Source: Dictyobacter kobayashii (GTDB lineage Bacteria > Chloroflexota > Ktedonobacteria > Ktedonobacterales > Ktedonobacteraceae). From it: a stretch of DNA of 64,000 nucleotides. Every line of letters begins with the position of its first letter. Positions within the stretch are counted from its first letter, which is position 1. The position numbers were made by a program, and so were the translations under genes. Below, piece by piece: positions 1-10,902 of this stretch. The stretch covers positions 1,426,001-1,490,000 of the forward strand of contig NZ_BIFS01000002.1 of NCBI RefSeq assembly GCF_003967555.1. Reading direction: 5' to 3'. The notes under the pieces were generated by a model, which worked only from the letters and a program-made list of their open reading frames with translations, did no database searches and was not told the origin of the DNA.

Positions 1-1796
1 GCCTTGTATTCGGCATTAAACGCGATCTTGACCAGAGGATTCCAGGTGCTACATCCCAGCGTCACGCCATCGCTCTGGGCATAATTGGCGTTATGGCAGG
101 TGGGATCATCGTACTCAATAAACGAGATCGCCGAGTCGCGTACATCATGGATGGGTTGATCCTGTTGATAATGCACGCGGATCTGGTTACCGTAGCGATC
201 AACCAGTAAATTGAGGTCCCAGCGATAGGGATGGAAATTGCCCTGGACATCGGTCGCCGACTGGCGGGAGTCATTGGTACAGCCAAACTCTTCAATCATG
301 CCATTGGGCAGCCAGACATGCCAACACGGCTGGTTATTAAATTTCACCTGTTGGATCCTGGCATGACTTTCCGGCGCGGAATGCCAGTACGTCGAGGTGC
401 TATCGATGCTGGTCGATGTCTCACTATAGCCAGGGGGGATCAATTGCCCGCTGATGCCATTGGGGTCGCTGATCGACCAGACATTCTCGTACGTGTTATC
501 GATGCCTGGTGTTACATTCTGCTCGCTCCAGGTAATCGAACCCAGGCTCAGGTTCCAGCCTTCACCCACCCAGGGAGCGGTTCCCTGCGCGTTATGACTT
601 TCACTGACCGAGCCACTGGAATAGGTCAGATTCAAGTTGGGAGCAAACCCACCAGGGCCTGGAGGCACACTGATCGGATAGCTGTAATCCAGGGAACCCG
701 CACTTAAGCCCACATCCACATTTTGTGGTGAGCCCCAACTGGCCTGGGGGGCCTGCGTGCTAAAGGAGATCGTGCTACTGGCAGCCGCCGGGACCATTGT
801 GGCCGGGGTTGCCGTCGGGGTTACCGTGGCATGTAGTGGAGGCGTTACCGTTGCGGCAACGGTTGCTGTCACTTGAGGGGTCGCTTTCACCGTTGCCGTT
901 GGGGTCGCTACCTTCCCGGCGGCAGATGGGGTTGCCGTTCCTGTTGCCACCGTCGTTGGCGTCCCCTGTGGTTTCGCCGTTGTGGTTGGCGTAGGCGTCG
1001 CCACAGATGTCGAGGACGTCAACGTTGTCGCTGTACTCCAGCTCAATGCAGTTGCGTCCTTCTGAGCGACAAGCAACATCGGTTTGCTACTGCCAGTTTG
1101 AGGGCTGGCTTGTGCTTGAGCAGATGGTGCCTGGGTTGAAACAGTAGGTGTATTGGTATTCCATATCGCGACAATCGTCTGGCTCTTCCAGAGCAGGCTT
1201 CCTTGCTGCGGCAAGAGCCGATAATGCAGGGTCAACGGATGAGCAAGGACGAGCGTGGTAAGTGCATGTCCTTGAGCATCAAATAATGAAAACTGATAGC
1301 TGCCCAGCATCAAGTGTCCACTGACGGCACCACCACTTCCGGCATCAACCTGGACAATTTTCAGCTGGATGCGCCCACCTGCATCACTGACCTGTTGGGC
1401 GCTGACGGTGTCTGCCAGAACATCAACAACCAGGTGCCCATCGCTGGTCTGGATATGCTGGGCCTGAGGGGTCAACGACCGTGTCAAGGTGGGGTGCGGA
1501 TGCTGAGGGGATGTAATCAATTGTTGGGTTGGATCGGGATGGCCGCTGACATATTTGCCAACATCAGGCGGCTTCACTGCTTTTGATGCCTTCAACCACT
1601 GAGGTGTGGTTAACGCAGGATTCGGATTGGTGGGTTTCGTCGCCGCATAGGCGGGCGGAATATCCATTACCGCGTTGAGCAACGACGCACTCACAATCAG
1701 AGACACAAAAAAAGAGGTCCAGAGAGCTGAACCCAGGCTTCGTTTTGAGCGAGGACGTCCTCGCTTGACGGAAGCCAATACGGTACTTCGAGTCAT
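1..1796 (-). CDS. Rhs/SpvB-like exported toxin or surface protein, N-terminal part (runs off the left edge)
   Basis: An open frame runs from an ATG at 1794-1796 on the minus strand to the window edge (about 598 residues). GGAG lies about 6 nt upstream of the start. After a basic N-terminus (RGRPRSKR) comes a hydrophobic segment at about residues 24-42, which fits a signal or anchor ending near AYA. A long Thr/Pro/Ala low-complexity linker follows (about 200-290), built of repeats of the type TPTAT. Then comes a region with the look of the start of an Rhs/YD or SpvB/TcaB shell: SYPISVPPGPGGF, LNLTYSSGSVSESHN and WVGEGWNL. In that family the shell encloses a C-terminal toxin, which here would lie outside the window. 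It is divergent from the secreted protein at 2370. Confidence is high for the reading frame and moderate for the family. Confidence 0.75.
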   Translation of the reverse strand, partial: MTRSTVLASVKRGRPRSKRSLGSALWTSFFVSLIVSASLLNAVMDIPPAYAATKPTNPNPALTTPQWLKASKAVKPPDVGKYVSGHPDPTQQLITSPQHPHPTLTRSLTPQAQHIQTSDGHLVVDVLADTVSAQQVSDAGGRIQLKIVQVDAGSGGAVSGHLMLGSYQFSLFDAQGHALTTLVLAHPLTLHYRLLPQQGSLLWKSQTIVAIWNTNTPTVSTQAPSAQAQASPQTGSSKPMLLVAQKDATALSWSTATTLTSSTSVATPTPTTTAKPQGTPTTVATGTATPSAAGKVATPTATVKATPQVTATVAATVTPPLHATVTPTATPATMVPAAASSTISFSTQAPQASWGSPQNVDVGLSAGSLDYSYPISVPPGPGGFAPNLNLTYSSGSVSESHNAQGTAPWVGEGWNLSLGSITWSEQNVTPGIDNTYENVWSISDPNGISGQLIPPGYSETSTSIDSTSTYWHSAPESHARIQQVKFNNQPCWHVWLPNGMIEEFGCTNDSRQSATDVQGNFHPYRWDLNLLVDRYGNQIRVHYQQDQPIHDVRDSAISFIEYDDPTCHNANYAQSDGVTLGCSTWNPLVKIAFNAEYK

Positions 1797-2369
1797 AGAA
1801 GCTCCAAAAAATAAAAATACGCACATCGGCGCTTCTCATCTGTGACCCTGATGCTTTCTGTTTTTAAGCGCGTTCTTTCTACCTGAAAAATAGAAGTGGT
1901 ACAATCGGCATGAACGGCAAGAAAAAAGAGATATAGCGTAAGGTGTGCAAGAAACATCGATACATTTCGAAGTATATTTAAAAATACACTGCTTTGTCAA
2001 GCATTTCAATAACCAATGATGATTAAGATAGTGCTATGTATAGAGCACGAAAAGAAATTCAAGGAAATATTCATAACTTTCTCTGTTATTATGGCGAGAG
2101 CATTGGTTTCTCTATTTTCCAAGAGCAACCGGAATAGAAGAGCGTCACTTATTCTTCCGACATTTGTTATTCTAAAAAGATCATTGACTTTTTTTTTATT
2201 TATACAGTATATTAACCTTTGTGGATATTTTCTGTACGGAGCAAGTAAATACTATTTCACATGAATATATACTCGGCAGTATTCATCTGCGTTCTCTATT
2301 TCAGTGACTCCGCCAGGGCATTCACATGCATAGCATGCATATTTTAGGAAAATAGGAAGTACGGACAAG
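1797..2369. other. AT-rich divergent intergenic region
   Basis: This 570-bp spacer separates two divergently transcribed exported-protein genes and must hold both promoters. It is markedly AT-rich (about 1980-2280) compared with the flanking coding DNA. A short plus-strand frame at 2016-2264 has no convincing ribosome binding site and an unlikely composition, so it was not called. No RNA gene or clear operator was seen. Confidence 0.5.
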
Positions 2370-3374
2370 ATGATCTTTATTCAAGGACGTGCGACGTCTT
2401 CGAACCGGCGAAGACGTCTTCTTCCCCATGGGCGCCGTCTCGCGATGATAGGGTTTCTCTTCCTCACAATCATAGGAAGTACGCTGGCCCCTGGCGCTCA
2501 CGCGCTTGCCCAGACAGCAGGAACGCACCAACCACCAGCACCAGATGTGCAGGAACAATTACGCCAGGCGCTGAAACGCAAAATTCATGTCACACACCAC
2601 CCATCTCAAAAAACAGTGAGCCCGGCAGTCAAAGCTGCCAGCCCTGCGCTTCCAGCTTACAACAACGTAGGCACCAGCAATGATAGCAATCCCACCAGCG
2701 GCAACTTCGATGGCAATAGTAGCTATTCCGCCCAGGCGATGCAAGGCGTCGGCCTGGTGCCCGGGCAAAATTTCACCTACAACAACATCACCTTTGTCTG
2801 GCCCAATGCCCCGGCGGGCAAACCTAACAACTACCTGGTCAGTGGTCAGGTGATCCCCGTCTGGCCTCCCATCGCCAATGCCGCCACACTCGGCTTCTTA
2901 GGCGCAGCGGATTACGGCAACGCTTCTGGGACGGCGACCCTCACCTTCACGGATAGCACCACCCAGACCACCACCATCAATCTCAATGACTGGGCCCAGA
3001 CACTCTCGGCGCCAAATAACAGTATTGCGGCACAGATGTCCTATTTTAACGCGCGCACCACCCAACTCACCCAGAACGTCTCTCTTTTTTACACCGGGGT
3101 GGCCATTCCCGCAGGTAAGATCGTCCAAAGCGTCACCCTTCCCACTACCAGTTCACCCGGCCAGATGCATATTTTTTCTGTTGGCATCAGTGGCCCCGCC
3201 TTGAATAATACGGGCATCAGTAACGATAGCAGTCCGTCCTCCGCCAATATCGATGGGGGAGGCTACAGCTATTCAGCCCAGGCACTCCAAAACGTCTCCC
3301 TGAACGCAGGGCACACCAATAGTAGCGATGGAATTGCCTATTCCTGGCCGAGGCAGCTCTGGCACTCCCGATGA
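2370..3374 (+). CDS. Secreted protein of repeated Ig/galactose-binding-like domains, truncated by frame loss
   Basis: The product begins with a basic stretch (RRRRLLPHGRR), a hydrophobic core at about residues 25-45 and an Ala-x-Ala-like cleavage region (AHALAQ), so it is exported. Two related domains follow. The first begins GTSNDSNPTSGNFDG (about 96) and continues with TFVWPNAPAG and LGFLGAADYG. The second begins GISNDSSPSSANIDG (about 282). This repeat type occurs in large secreted glycoside-hydrolase-like proteins of Actinobacteria and Chloroflexota. The family is inferred from memory, and no catalytic domain is visible. After residue about 326 the expected continuation (PNA-PGTPDDYQAAGQ) is still recognisable in the DNA, but scattered over different frames. 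The called end is therefore a frameshift product and the real gene was longer. Confidence 0.6.
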   Translation: MIFIQGRATSSNRRRRLLPHGRRLAMIGFLFLTIIGSTLAPGAHALAQTAGTHQPPAPDVQEQLRQALKRKIHVTHHPSQKTVSPAVKAASPALPAYNNVGTSNDSNPTSGNFDGNSSYSAQAMQGVGLVPGQNFTYNNITFVWPNAPAGKPNNYLVSGQVIPVWPPIANAATLGFLGAADYGNASGTATLTFTDSTTQTTTINLNDWAQTLSAPNNSIAAQMSYFNARTTQLTQNVSLFYTGVAIPAGKIVQSVTLPTTSSPGQMHIFSVGISGPALNNTGISNDSSPSSANIDGGGYSYSAQALQNVSLNAGHTNSSDGIAYSWPRQLWHSR

Positions 3375-3490
3375 TTATCAAGCCGCAGACAGATTCTTTT
3401 CCGGGGAGGCTACAGCTATTCAGCCCGCGCCACATCCCAAACGTTCCTGAACCGCAGGGCACCAATAGTAGGATGGAATATGCCTATTCA
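3245..3490 (+). repeat. Direct repeat: intact copy followed by an indel-ridden copy
   Basis: The stretch at about 3247-3346 (GGGGAGGCTACAGCTATTC start) recurs at about 3400-3489. It carries many single-base insertions, deletions and substitutions, so that the second copy has no reading frame. The two copies are separated by about 50 bases that still encode, in mixed frames, the loop expected between domains. This marks the abrupt boundary between normal coding sequence and the degraded interval to the right. Confidence 0.65.
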
Positions 3491-6400
3491 ATAGCCAGAG
3501 CGACAAAGTCTGGAAAATCAACCGAAGATTAATAAACAAGCGAGGCACAGATATCTCCAAAAGGAACCTAACTTCACCAAAAAGCGATCAAGATTCAGGG
3601 GTGCATCGGTGCCAGCCCCGGAGCGCACTCTCAGCAAGCAAACCATCCGACTTACTGAAATACAATTCGAACGCGCAACCCGACTCATTACCTTGGCCTG
3701 CGTGAATTGGCACATTGAAGGGGGAAGTAGAACACACAATCATTTACGACACACCTCACTATAGCAAACCAAAATGTCTATGCAAATACAAAAAAACCAC
3801 TCCACAGAAAAAACGCTAACAACCAAACACAAAATATCTACTTCAACACGCAGAAATCGACATCATTCAACCGGGAAAAACGAATCACCAGCATATGAGT
3901 CCACGACGACACCCAACCCACAGGGCAAATTACCTAATCTTATCGCGTTGGAAAGACCGTCCAGCTATAAGATGCGCACAGTGATGCATGCACAAAACAT
4001 CCGCTAACATTTGATGGCAATGAGAGGCATCAGGGAGTAATACTACTCTAGCCAGCTTTAGCAAAAACGAATACCAGGCCATCAACTACAGCGACGACCA
4101 GGCTAGTGAGTGCACCCATCGGGACTTAGCCTACTCGTGGACACACAGAATTTATCGTTGGCTCGAACCAACAACAATAACCACAGAAGGCCCAACTGGA
4201 CAGGTGCTAAACACCAAGAATAATAACCAAATCTGCCATTCAGCAGACAAAACTAAGATTCCTGGGCTGAGAGCCACGAACCGGAGGCGCCACTCATCTG
4301 GGAAGCCAACATCTTATTAAATACAGACCCTAACCAATATTCACGATCTCAAAGAGGGATACAAGTGATTGGACATGAAGATGGGAGGGTTATACTTTGA
4401 AAATACATACGGACTGGATTTCAAAAATGGAAGTATCAGAAATACGGACAGTACCAAACCAAACACAAACAAAAGTCACAACGATCTTGTTCCGCTTGAG
4501 TATGATCTAAACCGCTGGCAAAACCCTCCCAAAGTATGCCACCCACTCACTCGAGAGATAGATCATATTCCTTTTGAAGCCGTAAAGCACAACACCGACA
4601 GACCTATCACTAACTCACATTGAGTATCAGTAGAATAGAAGACAGCTACATCACAGAGCATAGCCTTAAGGCATGGCACGGTGACAGTATATCAAGAGAT
4701 TTACACGATCCAAAAAAAACCGATGGAGCATAGAAAAACTGAATGATCCCACAACACTGAACGCGACAATGGAAATGAAGACTATTACCTGGCAGTCCCA
4801 GGTGGAACGTCGCAGATAATTAAGATTGTGCAGAGGCCAAACTACCTCCAGTCACCCGGTCACACCCAACAAGCCAACAAATGGCCTTTGATGGGGGCAT
4901 CCGCCAACTAGGAGAAGCTCGGCAAAGTCACCATCACAACTATACGAATGGACAAAACAAACCCAATTAACTCTATAAAACCAGAACAACCCTGGCTTCG
5001 GACGACTGGAAATGTCGGGGGAGGCGCATACAACATAACCCACATATCCTAGAAGCAAAATTCTGTTGGCAAATCGCTTACAAAATCACAAAAGAACGAC
5101 AACAGGGAAAAAAAAAACTAGACCACCAGGTATTCTTTATGCGAACACACCCAACAAAACATCCCGAACAGCGCGGCCACAACTTTTACCAAGCAGTATC
5201 CACAGCTTATCTTCAGCAAACCACCCGGGGAAAGGAAACAAACAAAAAAAGAAGCATTTCTATTATTTTCGCAAACAACTTACATTCTACATGATTGGGA
5301 CGCTGCCAAGGCCAGAAAGACCAAAAAAAATATACCATGATAATGTGGGACAAGTAGACGACAAACAACCAACCACCATTCGACACCAAACCAAAAATAC
5401 TTAATAGCCGCATTATGAAATCAAAGAGGTCATAGCTATTGCGTAGAAGCCTGGGACCGCGAGCACACATACCAAGCAGGCAACGAATCAGTTTCTTTAA
5501 CGGAGCTGATTTTCAGTCTGGCAAAGCGAGCTTCCAATACGGAAACAAATCCTAACGCACCATTACCCACAAGCAAAGACAGAGCGAAGAGCATCCCCAA
5601 CAAAAGACGGTCCACGCCCGTTGGCTAATGCACACTGACAACACCACCCTACAGAGCTTATCCTGGGATATGGCACAACGGCAATGAACCTATCGGAAGC
5701 CACATCACCTATACCGCATACGTCGACAACCAAAGACTCACTACTTAAGGTTTTTAACGTAAGACATTGGAACACAAGATAATATGCACTATGGCAATAC
5801 AGATAGATAGACGACATCGCACTATACTCAAACACGACTCTCAATCCGGAACGCAGCCAGAATCAAACAGACGATAATCATCTACTAGCGAGATCCTTCG
5901 CAAGAAAAAGGGAAACACATTCAGAGAGTGACAGCACTGCACAACATACAGTAAGCAACATGCATGTCTCTAATAGCGTCGGCAACACCGTGGAGTATAA
6001 TAGACGCGTCCACCACACCACGCTCTCAGCTGGAAAAGACACATGCCCCCTACACCCCAGAGAACATAGACTGCGGAGTGGAACATGCATAATCTCCATA
6101 ATTAAAGAGGCTAACAAAGCCAACGGCCTGTCACGAGACAAACGCCAACGATAACGGGCTGACCTTAATCCTGAGCCACAATGCCTGGATGCGGGCAACT
6201 GATTCAACAACATTTCAAGCAGCACCGAGACACATTATCCCATGATCAACGCTGTATCACCATCCAACACCCCAAACCAACAACCACTGCATTTTGAGAA
6301 GCAAGTACACGGAGGACACACAATCGGGACGGCCAGATCACCTAATAACCGAAAGTAACACAAAGCTTTACCCTTAGGTTTCGCGGCTGGTCGTACACAG

Positions 6401-8524
6401 ACATCGCCTTAGTTTCATCACATAAAAATGGAGAGTCGAAGCCACAATGCCTATCGCAATGAGGCGCAGGACAGGTTAAACGTCCAACCAAATAACTCTG
6501 CTTTATATGAGCAACAACAACCCCCTGCACTGCGAAACTATCCACAAGCGATATATACTCAATAGGTTCAGGTGCATTCCAGTTAATTGCATAGGCACGA
6601 ATAAGAAAGAAGTACCCTCCCTTAGGAGGACCGATCCTATCCAGGTGGATTACGATCAGAGCCGTACGATCATTGAGTGATATCCAAACAACCTTATTTT
6701 ATCAAAAAAAATACCAAAGAGCGCAGAAATCATCAGAATAACCGCTCAAAGATCTATGAACACAGCAGCCCATCAGGCTGTTTAATGAAGAGTTGCGGTC
6801 TATCTCGTATTTTAATTTTCACGAGCGCATCAATTTTATCACGAGTACACTTCATCAGTATACCATGCCAAATCAAGGTTTTGTAAACCCAACCCCACAG
6901 TTGTATCGATCAACTATATCATATTGAGGACACAAATAAACTATGAACCAATGAAAGTACTATACGGGCAAATAATAACCACATCAAACGCACGTAGAAT
7001 GATCAATATTAGAGAAAATATGAATACGAACAATACGTACCAACTGTCAAACAACGTTTCCCTCAACCATATGAGCACCAACGCGATAAGCATACGTACC
7101 ATACAGATAGAAATAAACACAACAATGTCATGAAAAATGCCCAAGATAGACAAAATTGGAGAAAAGCAAAAGAATACAATTGCGAGTAAGGAGAGCATAC
7201 AGCATAATGCATAAAGACTCATTCATATATGAGCAACAGCATAAATATATCGCAATAACGAGAGAATAAAAGGAACCCTCTCACACAAAAATATGACAAT
7301 GGCTTGCGAACTAAGTCGGTGCAAACACAGAACCATACCAAGCAAACACCAGATTATAATTATTTGCTGTAACTTCTCTCTCTCACAACTAATAAATTAT
7401 CTTCCAGCTGTTATAGATTTTAGCAAAGACCACAATTCCCATGTGTGTACATTGCACCAGCAAAGGCGTGATCACTAACACGCGCGCCAAATGCGAGCTA
7501 TGCTAAAACGTTTATCATATAGACTCCGATTTAGTCCATGCCGCATTAAAGAGAAGAAGATACAGATTCACAAGGAGCGTCATGTGTTTACATCCAAAAA
7601 GCTCGTTATAGCAACAACGAATTCACTCATACCGACACGAAGACAAATGCTATATTAACAGCGGGTTTCTTAAAAACCATTAATATCCATATTAAGGAGG
7701 GGCCCACAAAATTAAGCCCAGAAAATTTACACACAATAATAGGCTTTTTTTGCCGCAAGAGATCGGACAAATCGGCATCAAAATTGCCCCCTCAAAAACA
7801 GAATGAACCAAAGGAGGTTACTTATTTTATCCTAAGTTATTTCGTATAGATGCGAATGAACGCCATCATGACGAAGTGCCGCAACACAGCAGTTGTCCAG
7901 TCCATTGCAAATAAACAGACTGGCGCAAAACAAAATAGTGTTGCCTCTATGATACATAAACCAACCAATTATCCAAAAACCATCGAACTCTCCGCATAGC
8001 AGTCTAAAACGAGAGACAGATTAACTGATCATACTAATGGAAGAAAACACCAGCAAAGCAAGGAAGAAGATTGTGCACCACTACTAAAGCAATTTTGAAT
8101 AGGACAGACTCACGACTACAATGTTGTACGGCAGAAACAATTTATATATTGGGAATCGCAGGCAATGTATTTCTCACCTCTACTTGTATACATACAACAA
8201 AAAACTGACATATTTTCCAGGGCACAGAACCGATTTCTGCCGATATTTAGACGTGAACGTGTACAGTAATGGATGAAACGAGATCAGGATTGGATACGAT
8301 GAGCATAATTAGCCAGGCGTTTTGGAAAACACACAGACAAGGTCCTTCATACTTTTATTTGCCATGAATCTTCTCCTGAATAACCTGGTTCAACGTTGTG
8401 AGGATAATCTCAGGTGGAACCCGATTTTTCTAAGGGTATATCTGGGGCTCATACAGGACACATACTTTAGATTTTCTGAGCAAACGTACACTTCTCTTAA
8501 ATAAAGGCCGGATTCGTATCCAGT
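3491..8524. other. 5-kb A/C-skewed interval without credible genes
   Basis: No frame longer than about 115 codons occurs on either strand. None of the short frames has a ribosome binding site together with protein-like composition. The plus strand is strongly enriched in A, and in its left half also in C, at the expense of G and T. That would fit the decayed coding strand of a Thr/Asn/Gln/Pro-rich secreted protein continuing from the gene at 2370. Right of about 6.6 kb the base composition becomes simply AT-rich. No tRNA, CRISPR repeat or IS end was recognised. It may be an extreme pseudogene or unpolished sequence. Confidence 0.5.
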
Positions 8525-8835
8525 CCACCAGCCGTTCTAAAACAAGGGACCGCCATTGGACCCTTCTAAGTCGAAGTCTATCACACTTTTCTTCATCGAC
8601 TCTACAAAAACGGGGAAAGTCCAACCCTGGACTTTGCTTCCCTCACCACGTTCAATCGCGGCAACCTCACCATCCCTTACGAAACCTATCCGCTCCTGCT
8701 GCCTTTGCCCCAGTTCGTCTTCGCAAACCTGGCCCGACGCTGGCAAGAGATCGCGCCACCCGATCTGGTTGGCGTCGTGCAGTATGCGGGTCTTGAGCGG
8801 TATCTTCAGGAAGAAGGGGGCATTATCGCAGACAC
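8525..8835 (+). pseudogene. cas6: Remnant of CRISPR-associated endoribonuclease Cas6
   Basis: In one frame from about 8600 the translation contains ESPTLDFASLTTFNRGN, then LPLPQFVFANLARRWQEIAP and VQYAGLERYLQEEGGIIAD. This is the arrangement seen in the C-terminal ferredoxin-like half of Cas6 proteins (SPTxF, then PLPELVFGSLxRRWN). Upstream, in another frame, TSRSKTRDRHWTLLSRSLSHF resembles the preceding TPTRL...LLRRL region, so at least one frameshift lies near 8600-8620. The N-terminal half and the end of the protein are missing and no repeat array or other cas gene is nearby. It is a dead fragment. The assignment is by motif memory only. Confidence 0.5.
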
Positions 8836-9022
8836 TGCTAAACAGGCATTAGTATCATACTGGGACTTAACACCAATACAACAAGCCGATCTCCTACAGC
8901 GTTTCCCATCGATGGATGATATACTCAACCTCTTACAAAAACTACTGAATATTGATAATAACAAACCAGAGCAGTTTACCATTACTGACTGGTTGACCTG
9001 GTTTGAGAGGTTGTACTGGTGA
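8836..9022 (+). pseudogene. Fragment of a second DpdD-like gene fused in frame to the Cas6 remnant
   Basis: Directly after the Cas6-like part the same frame reads TAKQALVSYWDLTPIQQ, later ITDWLTWFERLYW, then a stop. The intact dpdD at 30266 contains ANEALITYWDLPSSVQQ followed, at nearly the same distance, by INSWVEWFDYVES. The spacing of the invariant residues (ALxxYWDL, QQxL, R, WxxWF) matches over about 60 residues. This piece therefore looks like a leftover of another dpdD copy. Its junction with Cas6 near 8832 would be a recombination or deletion joint. The 245 bases from 9023 to the next gene hold nothing recognisable. Confidence 0.55.
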
Positions 9023-9267
9023 CAACCACTATGAAACATGCGCTCTTTTATGGTCTGGGGCCCTCGCTCAAACAGGATCACATTGTCTATCCAGAGTCTA
9101 GTGGTTCAATGAGTATAGTATGTGCCATTGAAGAATTTGCAATGAGATGCCCTGCTCAATAGCGTTATTAAACAAAACATCTCATTCAATTTTGACAAAC
9201 GGCACAAGTTACCAGAGACATTGAACGATTCTCATCCCAAACACTAATGCCTCATATGTGACAAAAC

Positions 9268-9936
9268 TCAATGCACCCCGAATGGATTAAAATTGGTGTG
9301 ATAATCGTAGGTGTCTATGCTTTCCTGGCGCTTAAGGAAGTTTACAACTATATAAGTCAATGGAGTAGCAGCTACTTCATAAAGCACTTTAACAATCCAT
9401 TGAGTCAGAATAGCAGTGATTATAAGTGCGGGAGGAAGAATATTCCAGAAGACAATGCTAATGAAAATAATAGAATCAAACCCTTCACCAACAAAGGTGG
9501 AGCCAATAGTCCGCATCCATAGCCATCGTCCTTTCGTAGCAATTTTAAGCTTTGCCAGGATAAAAGAATTTGAGAATTCACCCACAATATAAGAGATGAA
9601 AGACGCAAAGAGAGCACGTGGGGTGGACCCCAAGATTGCATCAAAGGCTTTTTGATCATGCCAAACACCTGCAGAAGGAATAAGACCCCCTATAAAGAAA
9701 GCAAGAACAGCTAATAAATTACAGAAAAACCCTAGCCAAATCACAAAGCGAGCCGCACTATAACCATAGACCTCTGTCAAGATATCTCCAATAAGATAGC
9801 TAAGAGGAAAGATAATAACACCGGCTGGGAGAAGCAATCCAAGTGGGCTGATAAGTTTGACAGCTAAAATATTTGCAGTAATCAGACATGTAACAAACAA
9901 AGCAGTAACCGCTACATACCAAACAGAAACTTTCAA
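9268..9936 (-). CDS. Queuosine precursor transporter, VUT/YhhQ family
   Basis: This is a 222-residue polytopic membrane protein with about six hydrophobic segments. Early signatures are TANILAVKLI, PAGVIIFPLSYLIGDILTEVYGY and FVIWLGF. Later ones are LFASFISYIVGEFSNSFILAKLK and STFVGEGFDSIIFI. These match the YhhQ/VUT family (COG1738), whose characterised members import the queuosine precursors preQ0/preQ1. The start is a TTG at 9934-9936 preceded by AAGGAGGG, a strong ribosome binding site. It is divergent from queC, so the pair fits a deazaguanine supply function for the adjacent DNA-modification island. I found no clear preQ1 riboswitch in the 278-bp spacer. Confidence 0.88.
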   Translation of the reverse strand: MKVSVWYVAVTALFVTCLITANILAVKLISPLGLLLPAGVIIFPLSYLIGDILTEVYGYSAARFVIWLGFFCNLLAVLAFFIGGLIPSAGVWHDQKAFDAILGSTPRALFASFISYIVGEFSNSFILAKLKIATKGRWLWMRTIGSTFVGEGFDSIIFISIVFWNILPPALIITAILTQWIVKVLYEVAATPLTYIVVNFLKRQESIDTYDYHTNFNPFGVH

Positions 9937-10214
9937 TAGACTTCCCTCCTTAAAACCTTTCCTTTATTGTATAATGCCAACTTCATTAATAAAAGCGGTC
10001 CTATCCATATTAGTACAATATTTCTATATTGTGGCATATGGATTTAACAGACGAGCTAAGTCAAACCCATCAATTATAACCTCGTTTTCTTCATATATAC
10101 CCTTTACTCAATTCTTGTCCGGCACTTAAATTCCAGAGATAGTATTCTTTTCTCAAGCATGGTAGACTAGCCACTGAATGAGCAAATTCAATAGCAGAGA
10201 GGATTTTTCTACAC

Positions 10215-10883
10215 ATGCCAACAGCGATAGCAATTGTAAGTGGTGGGTTGGATAGCGTTACCTTAGCATATCTATTAAAAGCCCAGGGCTATGATATACA
10301 TCTACTTTCGTTCGACTACGGGCAACGTCATAAAAAAGAACTCGACTACGCCAGAATTTGCGCTGAAAGACTAAATGGCAAACATAATATTGTAGACCTG
10401 AGCAGCCTTGGCAAGCATCTTAAGGGCTCTGCGCTCACTGATGACATTGATGTCCCAGATGGTCATTATGCAGACGCCAATATGGCAATCACCGTTGTAC
10501 CAAACAGAAATGCTATTATGCTTTCCATTGCCTACGGAATAGCGGTAAGCGAGGAAGCAGAAGTTGTTGCAATTGGTGCCCATGGAGGAGATCATTATAT
10601 TTATCCAGATTGCCGACCTGATTTTATCTCGTCCTTTGAAGCGATGCAAAAACAAGCTGTAGAAGGATTTGGGAATGCCAAACTGCACCTGGCAGCACCA
10701 TTCCTACACATTGGCAAACATCAAATTGTCAGCCTTGGTGACAAACTGGGTGTCCAATTCGCAGATACATGGAGTTGCTACAAAGGTGGTGCTAAACATT
10801 GTGGTACATGCGGAACATGTGTCGAAAGAAAAGAAGCCTTTGAGCTCTCTGGGGTCCCAGATCCAACTCCATATGAAAAATAA
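10215..10883 (+). CDS. queC: 7-cyano-7-deazaguanine (preQ0) synthase QueC
   Basis: The protein has 222 residues, normal length for QueC. It starts with the PP-loop ATP-binding motif SGGLDS (about residues 9-14) and continues with SFDYGQRHKKEL, VVPNRNAIML and GAHGGDHYIYPDCRP. It ends with the zinc-binding cluster around CYKGGAKHCGTCGTC followed by ERKEAF. QueC converts 7-carboxy-7-deazaguanine, ATP and ammonia to preQ0 in the cytoplasm. AGAGAGGA lies about 12 nt upstream of the ATG. No folE, queD or queE is in the window, so the earlier steps must be encoded elsewhere. Beside dpd genes, queC is a typical partner that supplies preQ0 for insertion into DNA. Confidence 0.93.
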   Translation: MPTAIAIVSGGLDSVTLAYLLKAQGYDIHLLSFDYGQRHKKELDYARICAERLNGKHNIVDLSSLGKHLKGSALTDDIDVPDGHYADANMAITVVPNRNAIMLSIAYGIAVSEEAEVVAIGAHGGDHYIYPDCRPDFISSFEAMQKQAVEGFGNAKLHLAAPFLHIGKHQIVSLGDKLGVQFADTWSCYKGGAKHCGTCGTCVERKEAFELSGVPDPTPYEK

Positions 10884-10902
10884 ACATAAAAGCCTGCCCA
10901 TC

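Noticed and set aside
2016..2264. 82-codon frame in the divergent spacer
   Set aside because: No ribosome binding site, AT-rich random-looking translation, and a place where two promoters are expected.
5066..6225. Frames of about 110 codons on both strands in the degraded interval
   Set aside because: They overlap each other on opposite strands, are rich in Lys/Asn/Thr or Cys/Leu as expected from base skew, and have no motifs.
3491..8524. tRNA or rRNA fragments
   Set aside because: No T-arm (GTTCGAATC-like) with matching acceptor stem and no conserved rRNA stretch was found.
8040..8620. CRISPR array near the cas6 remnant
   Set aside because: I looked for evenly spaced direct repeats on both sides of the remnant and saw none.
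9937..10214. preQ1 riboswitch before the transporter gene
   Set aside because: The spacer has no recognisable preQ1-I or preQ1-II core; only AT-rich sequence and a strong Shine-Dalgarno.
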